This document shows positions 1 to 7,382 of a stretch of 40,010 nt of DNA, in pieces. The stretch's first letter is position 1; every line of letters starts with the position of its first letter. The notes under the pieces were generated by a model, which saw only the letters and a program-made list of their open reading frames with translations, did no database searches and was not told the DNA's origin. Both the position numbers and the translations under genes were made by a program. Origin of the DNA: Anaerolineaceae bacterium (GTDB lineage: Bacteria; Chloroflexota; Anaerolineae; Anaerolineales; Villigracilaceae); assembly GCA_009885525.1 (NCBI GenBank), contig VFKN01000205.1, positions 1 to 40,010 on the forward strand, given 5' to 3'.

Positions 1-66
1 AGCAATCTCGGTATTTATGAGGAGATTGCTTCGGGCGAAAACCAAGTGCGCCCTCGCAACGACATG
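1..66. repeat. Interspersed palindromic element, right part (GCAATCTC/GAGATTGC family)
   Basis: AGCAATCTC at 1-9 is inverted as GAGATTGCT at 22-30, followed by a degenerate GCCCTCGCAACGAC tail. The same core and tail occur complete at 24335-24454 and partly at 7289-7367. The left arm lies outside the window. It sits downstream of phoU and has no coding capacity. Confidence 0.7.
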
Positions 67-119
67 ATTTAGTTAAGGGTGAGGGAATTTATATTTTTAC
101 GAACCCTTAGTTTGAAATT

Positions 120-785
120 TTACCCATCACTTGAACCGATCTCGCTAAATTCACCCGTGGCGATAAAGATCGTGCGCTCGCAAATATTCGTTACGCGGTC
201 GGCGACGCGCTCCAAATTATGCGCCACCCACAAGAGCCAATTCGCGCGCTCGATGGATTTTGGATCCTGAATAACGAACATCATCAACTCATGATAAACC
301 TGGGTATAAAGTTCGTCGACCTCATCGTCTTCGAGAGGGATCGCATGCGCGGCTTCCACATCCTCGTTGACAAAGGCTGTCAGCGCGCGGTGGAGCATAC
401 TCACGCCTTTTTCCGCCATGCGTGGAACATCAATCAGCGGCTTGAGCAGTTTCTCCTCGCCCATAAGAAGATTGATATTGGCGATTCCCTTTGCGTAATC
501 ACCCATACGCTCCAACTCTGAAATAATTTCCATCGTCGAAGCCAGCAGGCGCAGGTCATGCGCCATCGGCTGCTGCGTGGCGATCAGAATCATTAATTGG
601 TTTTCAATGGCAAAGCGTTTCTTATTGACCTCTTTATCTTCAATGATTATTTTTTCAGAAGCCTTGAGGTCACGCTTCTTCAACGCCTCCACTGCGCCGA
701 TAATGGCATGTTCCACCATACTGCCGAGCAGAAGCACTTCGTCTTTTACTTGTTGAATTTCGTTCTCAAATGTTTTTCGGATCAT
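120..785 (-). CDS. phoU: Phosphate transport regulator PhoU
   Basis: The product is 221 residues, the usual PhoU length, made of two three-helix PhoU repeats. Each repeat carries the family metal-binding ExxxD motif (E92-x3-D96 and E192-x3-D196). PhoU is a cytoplasmic, membrane-associated protein that couples PstSCAB to the PhoR kinase and represses the Pho response when phosphate is plentiful. The ATG is preceded by GAGGT at about 8 nt. It is the last gene of the minus-strand series pstS-pstC-pstA-pstB-arsC-phoU, 47 bp after arsC, so it is probably transcribed from the Pho-box promoter before pstS. Identification is secure from motif and context. Confidence 0.96.
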   Translation of the reverse strand: MIRKTFENEIQQVKDEVLLLGSMVEHAIIGAVEALKKRDLKASEKIIIEDKEVNKKRFAIENQLMILIATQQPMAHDLRLLASTMEIISELERMGDYAKGIANINLLMGEEKLLKPLIDVPRMAEKGVSMLHRALTAFVNEDVEAAHAIPLEDDEVDELYTQVYHELMMFVIQDPKSIERANWLLWVAHNLERVADRVTNICERTIFIATGEFSEIGSSDG

Positions 786-832
786 AATAAAACCTCACAT
801 GAATTAATAACAACGCGACTTTGATTATTTTA

Positions 833-1279
833 CTACCAACGAATCCCTTTTGGCATAATACCCTGCTCCGCCAGCCAAAGGCGCAGACGCGCTTCGATCT
901 GGTCGCGCACACGGCGGGTGGATTCAAGCCGCGTAGAAACCTCAAATTTAGCGGGATCGTCAAAAGACCAGTGATGATGTTCACCCATGCCCAAAAACAT
1001 AACGGGACAATTTTCTTCTGCATCCGCGCAAACGGTGATGACATGCGCGAAGACCTGCCTGCCAAGATATTCCATCACGGATTTTGAATACTGACCCGCG
1101 ATGTCGATTCCAACCTCGCGCAGCGCTTCCTCAACCTCGGGCAGGATTCTGCCCTTCGGATCTGTCCCCGCGCTAAAAACCTCGAAGTGGGAATCTGCCA
1201 GCGCACGAAGCAATCCTTCCGCCAGTTGACTGCGGGCGGAGTTGCCGGTGCAAAGGAAAATAACTTTTGATTTGTTCAT
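833..1279 (-). CDS. arsC: Thioredoxin-coupled arsenate reductase (LMW-PTP fold)
   Basis: The 148-residue protein opens with the low-molecular-weight phosphatase P-loop CTGNSARS (Cys10, Arg16, Ser17). It also has the two further cysteines that define the pI258/Bacillus type of arsenate reductase (Cys84 and Cys91 in VCADAEENCP) and a DDP motif at 107-109. In that family arsenate is reduced to arsenite by a Cys10-Cys84-Cys91 cascade regenerated by thioredoxin. A GGAG ribosome site precedes the ATG. Its place between pstB and phoU, with no arsenite exporter or ArsR visible in the window, suggests it detoxifies arsenate entering through the Pst transporter. A tyrosine-phosphatase role is less likely given all three cysteines. 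Confidence 0.9.
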   Translation of the reverse strand: MNKSKVIFLCTGNSARSQLAEGLLRALADSHFEVFSAGTDPKGRILPEVEEALREVGIDIAGQYSKSVMEYLGRQVFAHVITVCADAEENCPVMFLGMGEHHHWSFDDPAKFEVSTRLESTRRVRDQIEARLRLWLAEQGIMPKGIRW

Positions 1280-1294
1280 GGTTTCTCCGTTTTA

Positions 1295-1366
1295 GGTAAA
1301 TAGGTAAACAAGTAGACAAGTAAACATGTTTACCTGTCTACCTGTCTACTTGTCTACCTTCCTACC
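1295..1366. repeat. 8-bp periodic palindromic repeat array (copy 1)
   Basis: Nine consecutive 8-mers can be read without a gap: four of the form GGTAAACA/AGTAGACA, then five of the inverse form TGTTTACC/TGTCTACC. The whole can fold into a long hairpin centred on 1326/1327. It lies between arsC and pstB and overlaps the pstB stop codon. Related arrays are at 3493-3564 and 33879-33950. Confidence 0.85.
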
Positions 1367-2144
1367 CAAATCTTCCCGTCACATAATCTTCGGTGCGCTT
1401 GTCTTTGGGACGTGTGAATATTTTCTTCGTATCGTCAAATTCGATCACGCCGCCGGAGCGTTTATCATCGATCATCATCATGGCAGTGTAATCCGAAACG
1501 CGCGCGGCTTGCTGCATGTTGTGCGTGACGATGATAATCGTGTAATTTTTCTTCAACTCCTGCATCAGTTCCTCGATGCGTAAAGTTGAAATAGGATCAA
1601 GCGCCGAAGCGGGTTCATCCATCAGAATGATATCAGGTTGAATCGCAATCGTGCGCGCAATGCACAAACGCTGCTGCTGTCCGCCGGAAAGTTCATAGGC
1701 GCTCTTCTTGAGTTTATCCTTCACTTCATCCCAAAGCGCCGCGCTGCGTAAAGACTGCTCAACGAGATCATCCATATTCCCTTTGAATCCGTTGATCTTC
1801 GCGCCCCACGAAATATTTTCATAAATAGATTTTGGGAACGGGTTCGGCTTTTGAAAGACCATGCCGATCTTGCGGCGCACCTGCACGGGGTCAACATTTT
1901 TGCCGTAAAGATTTTGTCCGTGCAAAAGGATTTCACCCGTGACATGACTGCTCGGCACAAAATCATTCATGCGGTTAAACGCGCGCAGCAACGTAGACTT
2001 CCCGCAGCCCGATGGCCCGATGATGGCGGTGATCTTTAGTCTTTCAACCTTAATGTTGACATTGCTCACGGCAACAAATGAACCGTAATGAATTGAAAGG
2101 TCTTTGGTTTCGATGGCGTATTCTGGTGTTTGATTATTTTGCAT
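1362..2144 (-). CDS. pstB: Phosphate ABC transporter ATP-binding protein PstB
   Basis: At 260 residues this is a full-length PstB. Walker A is GPSGCGKST (43-51), the Q-loop is at Q98, the signature LSGGQ at 152-156, Walker B ends in MDEP (175-178) and the switch histidine is H208 in VTHN. PstB forms the cytoplasmic ATPase dimer that drives high-affinity phosphate import through PstC/PstA. AGGAAG lies just upstream of the ATG. The gap to pstA is about 100 bp and is filled by a C-rich palindromic repeat; the downstream gap to arsC holds an 8-bp repeat array. Confidence 0.97.
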   Translation of the reverse strand: MQNNQTPEYAIETKDLSIHYGSFVAVSNVNIKVERLKITAIIGPSGCGKSTLLRAFNRMNDFVPSSHVTGEILLHGQNLYGKNVDPVQVRRKIGMVFQKPNPFPKSIYENISWGAKINGFKGNMDDLVEQSLRSAALWDEVKDKLKKSAYELSGGQQQRLCIARTIAIQPDIILMDEPASALDPISTLRIEELMQELKKNYTIIIVTHNMQQAARVSDYTAMMMIDDKRSGGVIEFDDTKKIFTRPKDKRTEDYVTGRFG

Positions 2145-2165
2145 TTTTTACTTCCTGTCAAAGAG

Positions 2166-2243
2166 ACCCTCACCCTAGCCCTCTCCCAAAGAGAGAGGGA
2201 AAAAGACTCCCTTCCCCATCGGGGGAAGGGTTGGGGATGAGGG
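2166..2243. repeat. CCCTCACCC/GGGAGAGGG palindromic repeat between pstB and pstA
   Basis: The gap contains ACCCTCACCCTAGCCCTCTCCC-type sequence followed by an inverted GAGAGAGGG, then CCCTTCCCC/GGGGGAAGGG and a closing GGGGATGAGGGT. These form nested hairpins. The arrangement matches a widely scattered class of bacterial intergenic palindromes. It reaches the pstA stop codon and may stabilise or attenuate the operon mRNA. Confidence 0.7.
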
Positions 2244-3479
2244 TTAATATTTTCTCTGAAAACGATTACGCAACAAAATGGCGGTTGCGTTCAAGGTCAA
2301 TAACAAGACCATGAGGATAAGGATCGCGCCCGCAGCGATCGCGTGGAATTCAGGCTGTGCGCGTGTTGTCCATTGATAAATTTGGATTGGCAGTGCGGTG
2401 AATTTGGAGAACGGTCCGCTCGGGTCAACGCTGATGAATGTGGACGCGCCGACAATGATCAGCGGAGCGGTTTCGCCCAGCGCGCGCGAAAGCGCGAGAA
2501 TGCTGCCCGTCAAAATGCCCGCGATGGAATTCGGCAGAACGTGATACCAGACCGTCTGCCATTTCGTAGCGCCGACTCCGTACGCAGCTTGGCGCAGAGA
2601 ATCAGGCACGGCTTTGATCGCTTCCTGCGCGTTGATGATGATCAGCGGCAGAACCAGCACGCCCATCGTCAACCCCGCAGAAAAAACCGTGCGCCCGTTT
2701 GAATCTGTGACGCCAAAAATACTTCCGCTGGTGAGCGGTTCCAACACACGCACGAAGATTGCCAATCCCAACATGCCGTAGACAATGCTCGGCACGCCCG
2801 CGAGATTATTGATGTTCATTTGAATAATATTCGTGAACCAGTTCTTCGGCGCGTATTCCTGCAAATAAACCGCCGCGCCGGTACCAATCGGCAAAGCAAA
2901 GAGCAGCGCGATTCCCACCAGCCATAACGAACCTAAAATCGCGGTGCGGACTCCGGCGAACTCTGCCTTCGATGACATGGGCGAAGATAAAAACTGCGGT
3001 GAAACCCACGAGCGGAATTCCACCTTTGCTTTGGGATATTTTTTCGCGGTTTCGGCCTTGATCTCCGCGCCATGTAAAATCGAATCGGTCATTGACCAAA
3101 TTTGTTTGGTATCCAGTTGAACAAGACGCTCAAGAAAAAGAGAATACAAATCCGCCTGGGAGCGCGCCTGCATGGGTTGTTCGCCATCCAGTTTTTTGTA
3201 TGCGCCGGAAGAAAGTTTGGATTTAAGAATGGTCAGCAATTCTTCTTTTGATAATTTTTCCAATGGCGTGGATGTGAACGTGGCGGGGTCTTTTTTATAT
3301 TCAAAAGCAACATAGCCAAACGCGCCGTCAATCACGGTGTAGATCAACGCCATCAAACTGATCAGCGCGACCAGCAGCGCGGACATGAAAATTGCCTGCC
3401 AGATATTGGCAGTGCGATAACGAGTGTTAAGCGAAGCGCGAAAAGATTCGTCCTGGGGATAATGGTTGTTTGTGTTCAT
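2244..3479 (-). CDS. pstA: Phosphate ABC transporter permease PstA (with long extracytoplasmic insert)
   Basis: The C-terminal half is a typical PstA permease, with the EAA-type coupling loop ([17 protein letters not shown]) followed by [15 protein letters not shown] and several membrane helices. The protein is 411 residues, whereas the family is usually about 280-300. The excess is a hydrophilic Lys/Glu/Ser-rich stretch of roughly 130 residues between the first membrane helix (about 28-55) and the second (about 180-200), expected on the outside of the membrane. No clear Shine-Dalgarno precedes the ATG; the upstream sequence is the tail of an 8-bp repeat array. It pairs with PstC to form the phosphate channel. 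Confidence 0.95.
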   Translation of the reverse strand: MNTNNHYPQDESFRASLNTRYRTANIWQAIFMSALLVALISLMALIYTVIDGAFGYVAFEYKKDPATFTSTPLEKLSKEELLTILKSKLSSGAYKKLDGEQPMQARSQADLYSLFLERLVQLDTKQIWSMTDSILHGAEIKAETAKKYPKAKVEFRSWVSPQFLSSPMSSKAEFAGVRTAILGSLWLVGIALLFALPIGTGAAVYLQEYAPKNWFTNIIQMNINNLAGVPSIVYGMLGLAIFVRVLEPLTSGSIFGVTDSNGRTVFSAGLTMGVLVLPLIIINAQEAIKAVPDSLRQAAYGVGATKWQTVWYHVLPNSIAGILTGSILALSRALGETAPLIIVGASTFISVDPSGPFSKFTALPIQIYQWTTRAQPEFHAIAAGAILILMVLLLTLNATAILLRNRFQRKY

Positions 3480-3492
3480 AGTGTGTGTAAAT

Positions 3493-3564
3493 AGTAGACA
3501 CGTATACAGGTAGACAGGTAAACATGTTTCCGTGTGTACTTGTCTACCTGCCTACCTCTGTACC
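3493..3564. repeat. 8-bp periodic palindromic repeat array (copy 2)
   Basis: Consecutive 8-mers AGTAGACA, CGTATACA, GGTAGACA and GGTAAACA switch at 3524/3525 to the inverse TGTTTCCG, TGTGTACT, TGTCTACC and TGCCTACC. It occupies most of the pstA-pstC gap and touches the pstC stop codon. Same family as 1295-1366. Confidence 0.8.
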
Positions 3565-4478
3565 TACTCATACCTCTCCCTAAATCGATTCACAACCCAT
3601 TGGCTGACGAGATTCAAAACCAGTGTCACCAAAAATAACATGAGCGCAATCGCAAAAAGCGAGTTGTAATCAATTGAGTTGTAGGAAAGATCGCCGCCGC
3701 TGATTCTCGCGATGTGTCCAGTCATCGTTTCTGCGGCTTTGAATGGGTTGAATGTGAAGTTGGGTCCCGAACCCGCCGCGATGGCAACGATCATCGTCTC
3801 GCCGACCGCGCGGGAAATTCCGATGATGAATGCCGCACCGATGCCGGATAACGCGGCGGGCAAAACAATTTGAACGCTGGTCTCGAATTTGGTTGCGCCC
3901 ATCGCGTATGCGCCTTCGCGTAATACGCGCGGAACTGCGCTGAGCGCGTCTTCGCTCATGGATGAGATCAGCGGCAGGATCATGATGCCCATGACGATTC
4001 CCGCGGAGGCCATGTTATACACTTCCACTTTTTCACCGAAGATGGATTGCAAAAGCGGGGTCATGAACAGCAGCGCGAAATAGCCGTAGACCACCGTGGG
4101 GATTCCAGCAAGGATTTCGAGGACGGGTTTTAACGCGGATCGCGCGCGCGGGGAAGCATATTCGCTTAAGTAAATCGCCGCGCTGAGTCCGAGTGGAAGT
4201 GATACGAACATCGCGATCAAACTCGTGATGAGAGTCGAAGTCACAAGCGGCCAAATTCCGAAATGTCCAATTCCTGGCTGCCACGTTGTGGTTCCGAAAA
4301 ATTTTGCAAAGGTCACATCTGGATTTCCGAAGAAGAGCCAGGCTTCCTTGCCGAGTTCGTACACAATAGCGAGTGTGGTGAAGATAGACAAAACGCCCGC
4401 TAAAAATAGCAGGCTTTGAATGATGCTTTCACCGGGGCGCGGTTTTTTAGTGAGGTCAAAGGATCGTGATTGATTCAT
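3564..4478 (-). CDS. pstC: Phosphate ABC transporter permease PstC
   Basis: The 304-residue protein has about six membrane helices and the PstC/PstA coupling region GATKFETSVQIVLPAALSG followed by ISRAVGETMIVAIAAGSGPN. It forms the transmembrane phosphate channel with PstA. TTGGAAAG lies upstream of the ATG. It is separated from pstS by a 65-bp gap with a strong hairpin, an arrangement common after genes for abundant binding proteins. Confidence 0.97.
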   Translation of the reverse strand: MNQSRSFDLTKKPRPGESIIQSLLFLAGVLSIFTTLAIVYELGKEAWLFFGNPDVTFAKFFGTTTWQPGIGHFGIWPLVTSTLITSLIAMFVSLPLGLSAAIYLSEYASPRARSALKPVLEILAGIPTVVYGYFALLFMTPLLQSIFGEKVEVYNMASAGIVMGIMILPLISSMSEDALSAVPRVLREGAYAMGATKFETSVQIVLPAALSGIGAAFIIGISRAVGETMIVAIAAGSGPNFTFNPFKAAETMTGHIARISGGDLSYNSIDYNSLFAIALMLFLVTLVLNLVSQWVVNRFRERYE

Positions 4479-4501
4479 ACTAACTTTCCAACAAATTATG
4501 A

Positions 4502-4532
4502 AGTGACAGTCACCTTATGGGTGACTGTCACT
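4502..4532 (-). terminator. Intercistronic hairpin between pstS and pstC
   Basis: A perfect 13-bp inverted repeat (AGTGACAGTCACC at 4502-4514 against GGTGACTGTCACT at 4520-4532) has a 5-nt loop. On the minus strand the stem is followed by TCATAATTTG rather than a U-run, so it is more likely an mRNA-stabilising or partial attenuation hairpin than a full terminator. It would favour higher levels of pstS than of pstCAB. Confidence 0.6.
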
Positions 4533-4543
4533 TTTGATTTATA

Positions 4544-5632
4544 TTACTTTGCTACTGCGGCAGTCCATGCATCCATGGAGGCTTTCAAGTCTGCTTCGGG
4601 AGCGGGGAAGTAACCAATGTCGGTGATGTTGTCGTTGACATTATTCAAGTAGAAATAAATGAACGCGGCGACCTGAGGTTTCTCTTTGAGAATGTTTGCA
4701 TCCGAGTAGATGAAGATCGGGCGTGAGATGGGATAAGAGCCATCGTTGACGGTGGCTTCGGAGGGTTCAACACCTTCCACGGCTACGGCTTTCAACGCGC
4801 CGGAATTCTCGGAGAAATAAGCAAAGCCGAAGTAACCAATGGCGTACTTGGAGCCTTCCACGCCTTGAACGAGCACGTTGTCGTCTTCAGAGAACTGAGC
4901 GCCGGCAGCGCCAAGCAAAGCGGCTTTGCCAGCAGCGATATCAGGCTTGCCATCTGCGTTGAGATAGAGCGGAGCAACAACTGCTTCGTTGAAATAATCG
5001 AAGGTGCCGCTGTCTGCGCCGGGACCATAAACCTTGATGTCTTCGGCTGGGAAGGCGGGGTCAACTTCATTCCACTTGGTAACTTGAGCGGTGAAGATCT
5101 TGCCGAGTTGTTCCTTGGTGAGCGCGGTGATGAAATCATTTTCAGCGCTGACAACTACGGTCAAAGCATCGGTACCAACGCGGAAGCCAATCGGCTCGCG
5201 GGGAGCGGCGAGGGCTTTGCAGGCTTCCACTTCGCTGTCCTTGATGGCGCGTGAAGCATTGGAGACATCGGTCTCGCCGGTCTTGCAGAAACGCTCGAAA
5301 CCCGCGCCAGTGCCGATGCTGTCCACGGTCACATTGCCAGCGAAACCTTCCTGTTGGAAGAGTTCAGCCATGCGCTCGGAAAGCGGGAAGACGGTGGAGG
5401 AGCCAGCGGTGGCGATATCGCCGGTAACCGCGTCGGGGGCATACATTGCCATCGTGTCATCAGCGGGGGCGTCAGTGGCTTCGGTAGCAGTAGGGGCTTC
5501 CGTGGCGGGGGCTTCGGTAGCAACAGTTTCCGGAGCAGCAGCTTCGGTCTGGGCGGCAGGGGCGCCGCACGCGGCGAGCATGAGGCTGATTGCCATTACG
5601 ACAAAAAATAACGAACGAATTGTTTTGGACAT
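4544..5632 (-). CDS. pstS: Phosphate-binding lipoprotein PstS
   Basis: The 362-residue precursor has a lipoprotein signal with lipobox LAAC (Cys22). A low-complexity Ala/Thr/Glu/Pro linker with repeated TEAP units follows (about 25-60). The PBP-like domain carries the phosphate-contact motifs GSSTVFP, GTGAGFERFC and DVSNASR. It captures phosphate outside the membrane and delivers it to PstCA. AGGAG precedes the ATG. It is the first gene of the pst operon and carries a three-repeat Pho box 34 nt upstream of the start, so strong induction under phosphate limitation is expected. Confidence 0.96.
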   Translation of the reverse strand: MSKTIRSLFFVVMAISLMLAACGAPAAQTEAAAPETVATEAPATEAPTATEATDAPADDTMAMYAPDAVTGDIATAGSSTVFPLSERMAELFQQEGFAGNVTVDSIGTGAGFERFCKTGETDVSNASRAIKDSEVEACKALAAPREPIGFRVGTDALTVVVSAENDFITALTKEQLGKIFTAQVTKWNEVDPAFPAEDIKVYGPGADSGTFDYFNEAVVAPLYLNADGKPDIAAGKAALLGAAGAQFSEDDNVLVQGVEGSKYAIGYFGFAYFSENSGALKAVAVEGVEPSEATVNDGSYPISRPIFIYSDANILKEKPQVAAFIYFYLNNVNDNITDIGYFPAPEADLKASMDAWTAAVAK

Positions 5633-5666
5633 TTCTTTTTCTCCTATGATTTATATTACGATGGTG

Positions 5667-5720
5667 ATTTTATACAACAGTGCTTAATGTCAATGGAAGG
5701 ATAGGTTAACATCTTGTTAA
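5667..5720 (-). promoter_or_regulatory. Pho-box promoter of pstS
   Basis: Read on the minus strand there are three contiguous 11-mers: TTAACAAGATG (5710-5720), TTAACCTATCC (5699-5709) and TTCCATTGACA (5688-5698). Then come 15 bp and a -10 hexamer TAAAAT (5667-5672). A fourth TTAAG unit starts directly after the third. The 11-bp period of TTAAC half-sites is that of PhoB/PhoP sites, especially the cyanobacterial form. The same 54-bp layout recurs at 6779-6832, 9905-9958, 10153-10206 and 15066-15119. Confidence 0.8.
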
Positions 5721-5730
5721 AGGTTTTTCT

Positions 5731-5760
5731 GCGTAACGCAGGCTTAAGCCTGTGTTACGG
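5731..5760. repeat. Palindrome CGTAAC..CAGGCTTAAGCCTG..GTTACG
   Basis: A near-perfect inverted repeat centred on CTTAAG (about 5745) has arms CGTAACGCAGGC and GCCTGTGTTACG with a single G-U position. It abuts the surE stop codon region and lies upstream of the pstS Pho box. It can serve as a hairpin terminator for surE, although no clear U-run follows. The sequence resembles a short dispersed palindrome. Confidence 0.6.
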
Positions 5761-6585
5761 CTCTCTAACCATCGCGGGCAGCGAGAACAAAGACATTTCA
5801 GAAGGAAGTCTTTCGCGCCATTCCCATGTGTTGAGATCAGAGATCGCGCGGTATGCGGTCAGGTCAAGGTGAAGCGGCGTAACAGAAACATAACCTTCAG
5901 ACAGCGCGCCAATATCGGAACCCGATTCGGGCAGTCCGGTGGGCGCATCGCCGCCGATCCAGTAATAGGGACGTCCGCGCGGATCAATGCGTTCATCGAG
6001 GCGGCTGTGATACACGCGCAATCCCTGGCGGGTAATGCGAAAACCTTTGATCTCTTCTGTCTTCAAAAACGGCACGTTGACATTGAGCAAGGTATCAGCG
6101 GGCAGCCCGTGTGTGATGACGTTTTGCACGGCGATGCTTGCCGCGCGCGCTGCGGGACAATAATCAATCTGACCGACGTGTCCTTCGGGAACTTCGAGCG
6201 AAACCGCCACGCCGGGAATTCCCGCGATGACCGCTTCCATCGCGGCGGTGACCGTACCAGAGTAAGTCACATCATGCCCCAAATTCGCGCCGACGTTAAT
6301 GCCCGAAACGACCAAATCGAATTTCTGTTTGAAATATCCGAGCATGGCCAGTGAAACGCAATCGGACGGCGCGCCATCACTGGCGAATGCCTGCGTTCCA
6401 TCTTCCAGATGAAACTCGCGCAGGCGTAAAGCGCGATCCAATGTCTTCACATGCCCGCCGCCCGACCAGTTCCGATCTGGCGCGAGGATGGTCACGTCGC
6501 CGAGTTTTCGCATCTCTTTCGTAAGCGCCAAGAGTCCCGGCGCAAGCACGCCGTCATCGTTTGTAACTAAAATTTGTATTGTCAT
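5755..6585 (-). CDS. surE: 5'-nucleotidase SurE
   Basis: The 276-residue protein carries the SurE metal-site motif TNDDG (Asn9-Asp10-Asp11), the SGIN motif and YSGTVTAAMEA, all diagnostic of the family. SurE is a cytoplasmic divalent-metal nucleoside 5'-monophosphatase that can also cleave short polyphosphate and 3'-nucleotides. AGGT precedes the ATG by a few bases. It lies downstream of the small gene at 6665-6772 on the same strand, separated by a GC-rich hairpin. It may be expressed by read-through from that Pho-box promoter, which would fit a phosphate-release role. Confidence 0.95.
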   Translation of the reverse strand: MTIQILVTNDDGVLAPGLLALTKEMRKLGDVTILAPDRNWSGGGHVKTLDRALRLREFHLEDGTQAFASDGAPSDCVSLAMLGYFKQKFDLVVSGINVGANLGHDVTYSGTVTAAMEAVIAGIPGVAVSLEVPEGHVGQIDYCPAARAASIAVQNVITHGLPADTLLNVNVPFLKTEEIKGFRITRQGLRVYHSRLDERIDPRGRPYYWIGGDAPTGLPESGSDIGALSEGYVSVTPLHLDLTAYRAISDLNTWEWRERLPSEMSLFSLPAMVREP

Positions 6586-6612
6586 TTTTTACCTGTTTGT
6601 ATTTTTTATTTT

Positions 6613-6640
6613 ACTGCCCGCTCTAAATAAAGCGGGCAGT
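6613..6640. terminator. GC-rich hairpin between the 35-codon gene and surE
   Basis: A perfect 10-bp stem ACTGCCCGCT/AGCGGGCAGT has an 8-nt A/T-rich loop. Neither strand shows a proper U-run after the stem (the minus strand continues AAAATAAAAAATAC). It could therefore be a processing or stability hairpin rather than a complete terminator. A comparable hairpin follows the paralogous small gene at 9984-10014. Confidence 0.55.
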
Positions 6641-6664
6641 GTTAAAAAGGAGGAAGAATAAAAC

Positions 6665-6772
6665 CTATGCGCGGTTTTGCTTTCGCAAATACTCGCGGCG
6701 TTTGCGAGTCGCATCCATAGACACGACTGTTATAAATGAGAACATAAGGATTGATGTAATGATCGTTTCCAT
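6665..6772 (-). CDS. 35-residue small membrane protein, paralogue A
   Basis: A minus-strand ORF of 35 codons begins METIITSILMFSF and ends in the basic tail ATRKRREYLRKQNRA. Residues 4-18 are hydrophobic and could form one membrane helix, with the Arg/Lys-rich C-terminus expected in the cytoplasm. It aligns without gaps to the ORF at 10039-10146, with 29 of 35 residues identical; many differences are silent or conservative, which supports protein-level selection. A -10 hexamer TATGAT ends 6 nt before the ATG, so the mRNA should be leaderless, and a three-repeat Pho box lies upstream. I do not recognise a family. A role in the phosphate-starvation envelope or kinase control is only inference. 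Confidence 0.75.
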   Translation of the reverse strand: METIITSILMFSFITVVSMDATRKRREYLRKQNRA

Positions 6773-6778
6773 GCCTTC

Positions 6779-6832
6779 ATCATACAACGGGGTTGTTATT
6801 CTCTATTTAAGAGCCGGTTAACAATTGGTAAA
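6779..6832 (-). promoter_or_regulatory. Pho-box promoter of the 35-codon gene A
   Basis: On the minus strand: TTTACCAATTG (6822-6832), TTAACCGGCTC (6811-6821), TTAAATAGAGA (6800-6810), a 15-bp spacer ending in GTTG and the -10 hexamer TATGAT (6779-6784). The hexamer ends 6 nt from the ATG at 6772. Spacing and the GTTGTAT context match the promoter at 10153-10206 exactly. Confidence 0.78.
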
Positions 6833-6851
6833 TGTTTTCCCTGCCAAAACC

Positions 6852-6893
6852 ATAACCTGTTGTTAACAATGTTTTCATCTACTTCCATATAAT
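6852..6893 (+). promoter_or_regulatory. Putative Pho-box promoter of the STAS gene
   Basis: On the plus strand, ATAACCTGTTG (6852-6862) and TTAACAATGTT (6863-6873) are followed 14 bp later by a consensus -10, TATAAT (6888-6893). There are only two good repeats and the spacer is one base shorter than in the other five sites. Assignment to the Pho family is therefore less certain than the promoter call itself. It is divergent from the site at 6779-6832. Confidence 0.6.
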
Positions 6894-6924
6894 TGCCCAA
6901 TCTTAAAAACATAGGTGAATTATT

Positions 6925-7269
6925 ATGGAACTCGAATTTAGTGAATTAAATAACAGCATCAGCCTGATCAAACTAACCGGCGAACTGGATATTATCGGCA
7001 TGGGGCAAATCGAAACGAAGTTCGCGGGTTATTGTTCGGGAGACAATGTCCGCGTGATTGTGGATATGTGGGGCGTGAGTTTTCTCGCGTCCATTGGCAT
7101 CCGCCTATTAGTCATTAATGCAAAATCGATTGCCAGCCGCAACGGTAAAATGGTGATCTTGAATCCATCCGCCGATGTTTTAAATGTTTTAGAAATCACA
7201 GGTATTCCCGCCATCATCCCCATCTATTCACAACTTGAATCCGCAGAAGCAGTTTTGTTGGCTAAATAA
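6925..7269 (+). CDS. STAS-domain anti-sigma factor antagonist-like protein
   Basis: The 114-residue protein is a single STAS domain (SpoIIAA/RsbV type). It opens with GELDIIG and has the conserved loop DMWGVSFLASIGIR (47-59), where Ser56 sits at the position phosphorylated by HPK/RsbW-type kinases. Such proteins switch partner serine kinases or anti-sigma factors by phosphorylation. AGGTGA precedes the ATG. No RsbW-like kinase or PP2C phosphatase is visible nearby, so the partner is unknown. Its promoter carries Pho-like repeats and diverges from the small gene A, which suggests a link between phosphate status and partner switching. Confidence 0.88.
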   Translation: MELEFSELNNSISLIKLTGELDIIGMGQIETKFAGYCSGDNVRVIVDMWGVSFLASIGIRLLVINAKSIASRNGKMVILNPSADVLNVLEITGIPAIIPIYSQLESAEAVLLAK

Positions 7270-7288
7270 AAATCCGCGCCACCGCCTG

Positions 7289-7367
7289 GAGATTGCTCAA
7301 CTGCACTGCACGTTTCGCGGCAGCGCGGTGCAAGTGTCTGGCAGAAGAACACTGCCCTCGCAATGAC
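7289..7367. repeat. Interspersed palindromic element, divergent copy
   Basis: GGAGATTGCT (7289-7298) and CCCTCGCAATGAC (7355-7367) match the right half of the element at 24335-24454. Between them are inserted secondary inverted repeats (GCACTGCAC with GGTGCA, and GGCAG with CTGCC). The distal end reaches within a few bases of the manA -10 hexamer. Confidence 0.6.
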
Positions 7368-7370
7368 GGG

Positions 7371-7376
7371 TAAAAT
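7371..7376 (+). promoter_or_regulatory. -10 hexamer of manA, leaderless arrangement
   Basis: TAAAAT lies exactly 6 nt before the manA ATG and there is no Shine-Dalgarno between them, the geometry of a leaderless transcript. No good -35 is seen. The hexamer directly follows a dispersed repeat. Confidence 0.45.
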
Positions 7377-7382
7377 ATCCCC

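Noticed and set aside
833..1279. Low-molecular-weight protein tyrosine phosphatase
   Set aside because: The P-loop is shared, but Cys84 and Cys91 mark thioredoxin-linked arsenate reductases.
1295..1366. CRISPR-like array
   Set aside because: Unit length is 8 bp without spacers and the orientation inverts at the centre. There are no cas genes.
4792..5523. Long overlapping ORFs inside pstS on both strands
   Set aside because: They are frame shadows of the low-complexity, Ala/Thr-rich pstS coding sequence and show no domain.
6639..6821. Plus-strand 60-codon ORF opposite small gene A
   Set aside because: It and the plus-strand ORF at 9974-10156 look alike only because the minus-strand 35-codon genes are paralogous. 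The minus frame has promoters, exact common start and stop positions and better conservation.
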